The position numbers were made by a program, and so were the translations under genes. A stretch of 64,000 bases of DNA from the NCBI GenBank assembly GCA_016715645.1, contig JADJZR010000012.1, positions 1 to 64,000 on the forward strand. The letters are read 5' to 3'. Below the pieces are notes generated by a model. That model was not told where the DNA came from and ran no database searches. It saw only the letters and a list, made by a program, of their open reading frames with translations. The first letter of the stretch is position 1. Each line of letters starts with the position of its first letter. This document shows, in pieces, positions 60,883 through 64,000 of the stretch. Source of the DNA: Elusimicrobiota bacterium. GTDB taxonomy: Bacteria; Elusimicrobiota; Elusimicrobia; FEN-1173.

Positions 60883-60919
60883 CGGGGTGTAGCGCAGTTG
60901 GGTCGCGTGTGCCGAGTAG
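60883..60919 (+). repeat. Partial tRNA-Pro 5' end fused to an element fragment
   Basis: The first 19 bases of the downstream tRNA-Pro (CGGGGTGTAGCGCAGTTGG) occur at 60883-60901, then the sequence switches to GTCGCGTGTGCC, a piece of the locus A element (GGGTCGCGTGTGCC at 58727-58740). The rest of the tRNA is missing, so this is a broken copy. Confidence 0.7.
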
Positions 60920-60945
60920 GGCTAAAATTTTATTTGAATGATTTG

Positions 60946-61018
60946 CGGGGTGTAGCGCAGTTGGTAGCGCGCTTGGTTCGGGACCAAGAGGTCCGGGGTT
61001 CAAGTCCCCGCACCCCGA
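60946..61018 (+). tRNA. tRNA-Pro (anticodon CGG)
   Basis: Acceptor CGGGGTG/CACCCCG, D arm GCGC/GCGC, anticodon stem CTTGG/CCAAG with loop TTCGGGA, T arm CGGGG-TTCAAGT-CCCCG, discriminator A. No encoded CCA; a T7 run follows at once and may end transcription. Its 3' end recurs twice downstream. Confidence 0.95.
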
Positions 61019-61170
61019 TTTTTTTGTATCGTCTCGTCAGTGTCTGTGTTCCTTTCATTATGTGGTTTAAGGGGCGTTTGGGTCTGCGTTTACCGCGGGA
61101 CCCTGGGCCTAATCGGCCCGTCGTAAACGGGTGCCACTGGCACCCACGACCCCGCACCCCGATTTTTTTG
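61006..61170 (+). mobile_element. Element unit B1 after tRNA-Pro(CGG)
   Basis: CCCCGCACCCCGATTTTTTT at 61006-61025 (tRNA 3' end plus T-run) recurs at 61150-61169, 144 bases on. The unit contains GTTTACCGCGGGACC, the stem GGGCC-TAATC-GGCCC, and the nested stem GTCGT-AAAC-GGGTGCC-ACT-GGCACCC-ACGAC (61120-61150). Non-coding. Confidence 0.75.
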
Positions 61171-61389
61171 GGCCGTATCGTGGATTGCGGTGTTCGATTC
61201 ATGGCCAGGTTATGGGATCGTTTGGATCTGCGTTTACCGCGGGACCAGGGGCCTGTTCGGCCCGTCGTAAACGTCTTTTGTCCGACCGGATGTGTCGGAC
61301 AAAAGCCGGTGCGGCAGAGCCGCCCGTGGAATGTGCCATTCAAGGCACATTCCACCCACTGGCACCCACGACCCCGCACCCCGATTTTT
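61150..61389 (+). mobile_element. Element unit B2, expanded copy
   Basis: The second unit ends with a third tRNA 3' copy, CCCCGCACCCCGATTTTT (61372-61389), 222 bases from the second. It shares GTTTACCGCGGGACC, GGGCC-TGTTC-GGCCC and the outer GTCGT/ACGAC pairing with B1. In place of the small inner loop are two perfect 12-base stems, CTTTTGTCCGAC/GTCGGACAAAAG (61275-61305) and GTGGAATGTGCC/GGCACATTCCAC (61326-61355), plus GCGGC-AGA-GCCGC. It ends 26 bases before the acylphosphatase ATG. Confidence 0.75.
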
Positions 61390-61415
61390 GGGTTGTCGTG
61401 GGGAGAGATCTCGTG

Positions 61416-61688
61416 ATGGCTCGGCGTCGGTGGCGGTTGGATGGGCGGGTTCAAGGTGTGGGGTTTCGGGCTTTTTGTGAAGCGGTCGCGAGAGCGCGCA
61501 ACATTCGCGGGTGGGTGAGAAACGAGTTCGACGGGTCCGTGTCCGTGGAAGCCGAAGCCGAAGACGCTGTTTTGGCTGAATTTTTTCAGCATCTTTTGTC
61601 AGGGCACCTCCCGGCGCGCGTGGATCGCACCGAAGAAAACCCGGTGGCCACAAAAAATGACCCATCGGAGGGGTTTGCGATTCGTTGA
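61416..61688 (+). CDS. acyP: Acylphosphatase
   Basis: 90 residues from ATG 61416 with GGGAGAGA upstream. The phosphate-binding loop GRVQGVGFRAF with its catalytic Arg and the Asn in GWVRNEFDGSVSVEAE are both present. It hydrolyses acyl phosphates such as acetyl- or carbamoyl-phosphate. The next gene's frame starts by a TTG overlap, but its likely ATG is 51 bases on. The small size is normal. Confidence 0.93.
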   Translation: MARRRWRLDGRVQGVGFRAFCEAVARARNIRGWVRNEFDGSVSVEAEAEDAVLAEFFQHLLSGHLPARVDRTEENPVATKNDPSEGFAIR

Positions 61689-61738
61689 TCTTCATCGCGC
61701 TCTCGTGCGCGAGACGGCAAGATAAGGAGACTCGGGGA

Positions 61739-62569
61739 ATGGCGGAAAGTCTGGATTCGGTTTCGCTCTACTTTCACGGCGTTAAGCGCGTTCAGGATGT
61801 TTCCAAAGAAGATGTGTCCGAATTGTGGCGCCTGGCTAAAAGGGGCGATAAAAAAGCCAAGAAAAGATTAGTTGAATCCAACCTGAGGTTGGTGATCCCC
61901 GTCGCCAAAAAATATTATCGATCCGGGGTGGATTTTATTGACCTCATCATGGAAGGGAACCTGGGATTGATGCACGCCGTCGACAAATTTGATCCCAAAC
62001 GCGGGTTTCGGTTTTCCACCTACGCTTCCTACTGGATCGAGCAGTCGATCCGGCGCGCTTACGATGAACAATCCAAATTGATCCGGATTCCGCCCCACGC
62101 GTTGGAAGCCCTCCGCCGCTGGTTGCGCGCGTGGGAAGGATTGCGCGTTCAAATGGGCCGAAGCCCGACTCTTCAAGAAATGGGCAAAAAGCTTTCTTTG
62201 TCGCCGCGCCAAATCCGCAGTGTGGTGGACGCCCACGAAGCGGCCAAACCCGTCGGCAGTTTGGATATGCCGTTGGACGAGGACGAAAACCTTTTTATTC
62301 GCGACATGGTCAGCGATTCACCCGAACGGGGGCCGGAACGGTTGTTTTCCCTTGTGCGGGATAAGTCCGATGTGTCGACCGCCTTACGCAATGTGAGCCC
62401 TCGGGAACGCATGATTTTGGAGTTGCGCTACGGCGTGACCGGTAAAGAGCCCATGACGTTGGAAGCGGTGGGCAAAAAACTGCGGATTTCCCGTGAACGC
62501 GTTCGGCAGTTGGAAGAGCGCGCCCTGGCCCGGTTGCGTCGAGTCAGCAGTCGCATGGGCCTCCATTGA
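61739..62569 (+). CDS. RNA polymerase sigma factor, sigma-70 family (RpoD/RpoS-like, no region 1.1)
   Basis: 276 residues from ATG 61739, which has AAGGAG eight bases or so upstream. Region 1.2-like DSVSLYFHGVKRVQDVSKED, region 2 with ESNLRLVIPVAKKY, DLIMEGNLGLMHAVDKFD and FSTYASYWIEQSIRRA, region 3 LQEMGKKLSLSPRQIRSVVD and region 4 TLEAVGKKLRISRERVRQLE. The lack of region 1.1 and the small size make it a group 2 (RpoS- or SigB-like alternative) or a compact primary sigma factor. It has no visible anti-sigma partner here. The end overlaps apt. Confidence 0.93.
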   Translation: MAESLDSVSLYFHGVKRVQDVSKEDVSELWRLAKRGDKKAKKRLVESNLRLVIPVAKKYYRSGVDFIDLIMEGNLGLMHAVDKFDPKRGFRFSTYASYWIEQSIRRAYDEQSKLIRIPPHALEALRRWLRAWEGLRVQMGRSPTLQEMGKKLSLSPRQIRSVVDAHEAAKPVGSLDMPLDEDENLFIRDMVSDSPERGPERLFSLVRDKSDVSTALRNVSPRERMILELRYGVTGKEPMTLEAVGKKLRISRERVRQLEERALARLRRVSSRMGLH

Positions 62570-63078
62570 ACTTAAAAAATTTCATCCGGGACATTCCGGA
62601 CTTTCCCAAACCGGGAATCGTTTTCAAAGACATCACGCCCCTCCTGGGAAACGGGCCGGCGTTTGCTCACACGGTTCAACTGTTGGCGGATGTGGGCGCT
62701 CGTCATAAGGTGGACAAGGTTGTCGCCATCGAGTCTCGCGGGTTTTTGTTCGGATCGGCGGTGGCCCAGCGTTTGGGCGTCGGGGTGGTGCCGGTTCGAA
62801 AAAAAGGTAAGTTGCCATTTAAAACCTTTTCGGCCACCTATCAGCTGGAATACGGCAACGACACCGTGGAAATTCACGTGGACGGTCTTCGGCCCGGCGA
62901 GCGGGTGCTGTTGGTCGATGACGTGTTGGCCACGGGCGGAACAGTTGAGGCCGTGGCGAAGTTGGTCGCTCAGTCGGGGGCGCACCCCGCGGCGGCGGTC
63001 TTCGCCATCGAATTGGAATTTCTCAAGGGTCGCCATCGGTTGGCTCACCTGGACGTGGTGTCTTTGATTTCGTTTTAA
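62566..63078 (+). CDS. apt: Adenine phosphoribosyltransferase
   Basis: 170 residues from a TTG overlapping the sigma stop; no ATG fits better. The start IRDIPDFPKPGIVFKDITPL and the PRPP-binding loop VLLVDDVLATGGTV are diagnostic. It makes AMP from adenine and PRPP. Overlap with the sigma gene suggests joint transcription. Normal length. Confidence 0.95.
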   Translation: MNLKNFIRDIPDFPKPGIVFKDITPLLGNGPAFAHTVQLLADVGARHKVDKVVAIESRGFLFGSAVAQRLGVGVVPVRKKGKLPFKTFSATYQLEYGNDTVEIHVDGLRPGERVLLVDDVLATGGTVEAVAKLVAQSGAHPAAAVFAIELEFLKGRHRLAHLDVVSLISF

Positions 63079-63108
63079 AGATATGCGCTGTTCGGGTTTC
63101 CCGCCCGG

Positions 63109-63182
63109 GCCCCCGTAGCTCAATTGGATAGAGCGGCTCCGTCCTAAGGAGAAGGTTGGTGGTTCAATTCCGCCCGGGGGCG
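63109..63182 (+). tRNA. tRNA-Arg (anticodon CCT)
   Basis: Acceptor GCCCCCG/CGGGGGC, D arm GCTC/GAGC, anticodon loop GTCCTAA, T arm GGTGG-TTCAATT-CCGCC, discriminator G. No encoded CCA. The tRNA is flanked by CCCGCCC and GGGCGGG (63100-63106 region and 63184-63190 region), which would extend the acceptor stem in the precursor. Confidence 0.93.
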
Positions 63183-63225
63183 TGGGCGGGACATCGGTTC
63201 ATCTTAAAACACGAGGAGTTCTTTT

Positions 63226-63918
63226 ATGCCGTCGACATTTTATACGTTGCCAGGCCAAACGCCCGGCGTCGAAACCAAGGGGCAAAAGGCCGTTCGCTGG
63301 TTGATCACTCACCGGGCTCAGATCGGCTTGGCCGTGGGCGTGGCGGCCCTGGCTGGAGGACTGGCGGTGGCCATCGTGGCCAACCGAAAAAAATTGACCG
63401 ACGCCGGCATTTTGCAATTAACCGCCGCCCGGTACAAAGCCAACCAAGGCCAAACGAATGAAGCCTATCAAAACATCGATGACGTTTTAAAGACCCAACG
63501 GACAAACTCCGTCGCGATGCAGGGGTTTGTTTTGAAAGGGGAACTTCTTTTTCAGGAGAAGAAGTTTGATGAAGCCGAAAAAAATTACGCCGAGGGCCTT
63601 CGCCAGGCCACCTCGCCGGACTACCAGGCGTTGATGCGGGCGGGGCGGGCGGCATCGTTGGTGGAACTGAAAAAGTTTTCGGAAGCCGTGACCGCCTATG
63701 AGGCGTTGATACGTGATTTTTCCGGGCACTATTTGGTTCCCCGGTGGATGATGGAAACGGGGCGTCTCTACGGGGCCCAGTCCCAGTGGGCCCAGGCCCA
63801 AGCTATTTTTGAGCGGTTGTTGACGTTGTATCCCAAATCCAGCTGGGCGGCGGAAGCCCAGTCGAATTTGAATTTTGTCAAATCCCAAATTCCCACGGCT
63901 CCCGTTTCTGAAAAATAA
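63226..63918 (+). CDS. Membrane-anchored TPR protein (YfgM-like)
   Basis: 230 residues. A polar N-terminus (about 28 residues) is followed by one membrane helix (IGLAVGVAALAGGLAVAIVA) and a periplasm-facing TPR domain with repeats such as GELLFQEKKFDEAEKNYAEG, RAASLVELKKFSEAVTAYEA and GRLYGAQSQWAQAQAIFERL. This layout matches the YfgM/ancillary SecYEG partner and BamD-like families. An AGGAG site precedes the ATG. Function beyond protein-protein contact is not clear. Confidence 0.82.
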   Translation: MPSTFYTLPGQTPGVETKGQKAVRWLITHRAQIGLAVGVAALAGGLAVAIVANRKKLTDAGILQLTAARYKANQGQTNEAYQNIDDVLKTQRTNSVAMQGFVLKGELLFQEKKFDEAEKNYAEGLRQATSPDYQALMRAGRAASLVELKKFSEAVTAYEALIRDFSGHYLVPRWMMETGRLYGAQSQWAQAQAIFERLLTLYPKSSWAAEAQSNLNFVKSQIPTAPVSEK

Positions 63919-63931
63919 ACGGCGGTGGCCA

Positions 63932-63960
63932 TTGACAGAAATTTACGGTACTGTTAGTAT
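63932..63960 (+). promoter_or_regulatory. Strong sigma-70 promoter at the window edge
   Basis: TTGACA (63932-63937), exactly 17 bases, then TAGTAT (63955-63960). Downstream is a GGAGG...CCTCC hairpin (about 63979-63995) and then the end of the window. The promoter is near consensus, so a stable RNA or highly expressed gene lies just beyond. Confidence 0.75.
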
Positions 63961-64000
63961 TTGCCCGCACCACGACGCGGAGGGGGTTCGCCTCCTACGC

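Noticed and set aside
60787..61416. 209-codon plus-strand ORF across tRNA-Pro(CGG) and units B1-B2
   Set aside because: It reads through a tRNA and repeats; the composition is repeat-driven and no ribosome site is present.
60930..61592. 220-codon minus-strand ORF over the same region
   Set aside because: It is antisense to the tRNA, the repeats and the acylphosphatase gene, with no protein-like motif.

Overview
This 64 kb window is a gene-dense bacterial chromosome segment at roughly 55-58% GC by eye. Genes often overlap by 4 bp (ATGA/GTGA), and GTG and TTG starts are common. An LpxL/HtrB-type acyltransferase and lipoprotein-type secretion signals point to a Gram-negative envelope. A trimeric [FeFe] hydrogenase and very large multidomain proteins with a Nudix/IMPase/ChaN-like mix suggest an uncultured anaerobic lineage of the Elusimicrobiota/Omnitrophota kind. 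That placement comes from family recall and gene style, not from a marker-gene phylogeny.

Layout. 1-5.3 kb: the end of a zinc-ribbon/Tim44-like/TerB-like protein and a secreted subtilisin with FN3 and Ig repeats. 5.5-13.9 kb: one hydrogenase operon, rex-hydC-hydB-hydA-hydF-hydG-hydE, under a probable Rex operator; hydF is broken and a palindromic element sits between hydB and hydA. 13.9-18.9 kb: two unknown membrane proteins, a lone Lrp/AsnC effector domain and an M16 peptidase pair. 18.9-25.8 kb: a complete oligopeptide ABC importer and a CCA-type nucleotidyltransferase, both invaded by the same mobile palindrome. 25.9-36.4 kb: tRNA-Gly, an acyl-CoA synthetase-acetyltransferase fusion, an alcohol dehydrogenase, a cysteine-desulfurase-like enzyme, a SulP transporter and an 1145-residue orphan. 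36.4-44.4 kb: a Fic protein behind phased repeats, then three very large or linked chimeric ORFs with an AT-rich core. 44.4-49.7 kb: an AspT-like antiporter, a CopD-like protein, a radical SAM enzyme and a frameshifted radical SAM/SPASM gene. 49.7-52 kb: a stress-protein/kinase-like/ACT operon ending in a strong terminator. 52.2-58 kb: a housekeeping run hflX-pgsA-der-plsY-gpsA-HU-alkD-like. 58-64 kb: MerR regulator, two tRNA-Pro genes, lipid glycosyl- and acyltransferases, acylphosphatase, a sigma factor, apt, tRNA-Arg and a TPR protein.

The most unusual material is non-coding. Two different tRNA-Pro genes are each followed by short hairpin-rich units that end in another copy of that tRNA's own 3' end. 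The units share a stem-loop that shows compensatory base changes between loci. Separately, a dispersed palindromic repeat family occurs four times: once translated inside an ABC ATPase, and once filling a 51-codon leader ORF that overlaps the next gene's start codon.

Several genes (hydF, fic, the SPASM gene, and the 41-44 kb pair) show frameshifts or deletions. These could be biological or artefacts of assembly, so each is flagged separately.
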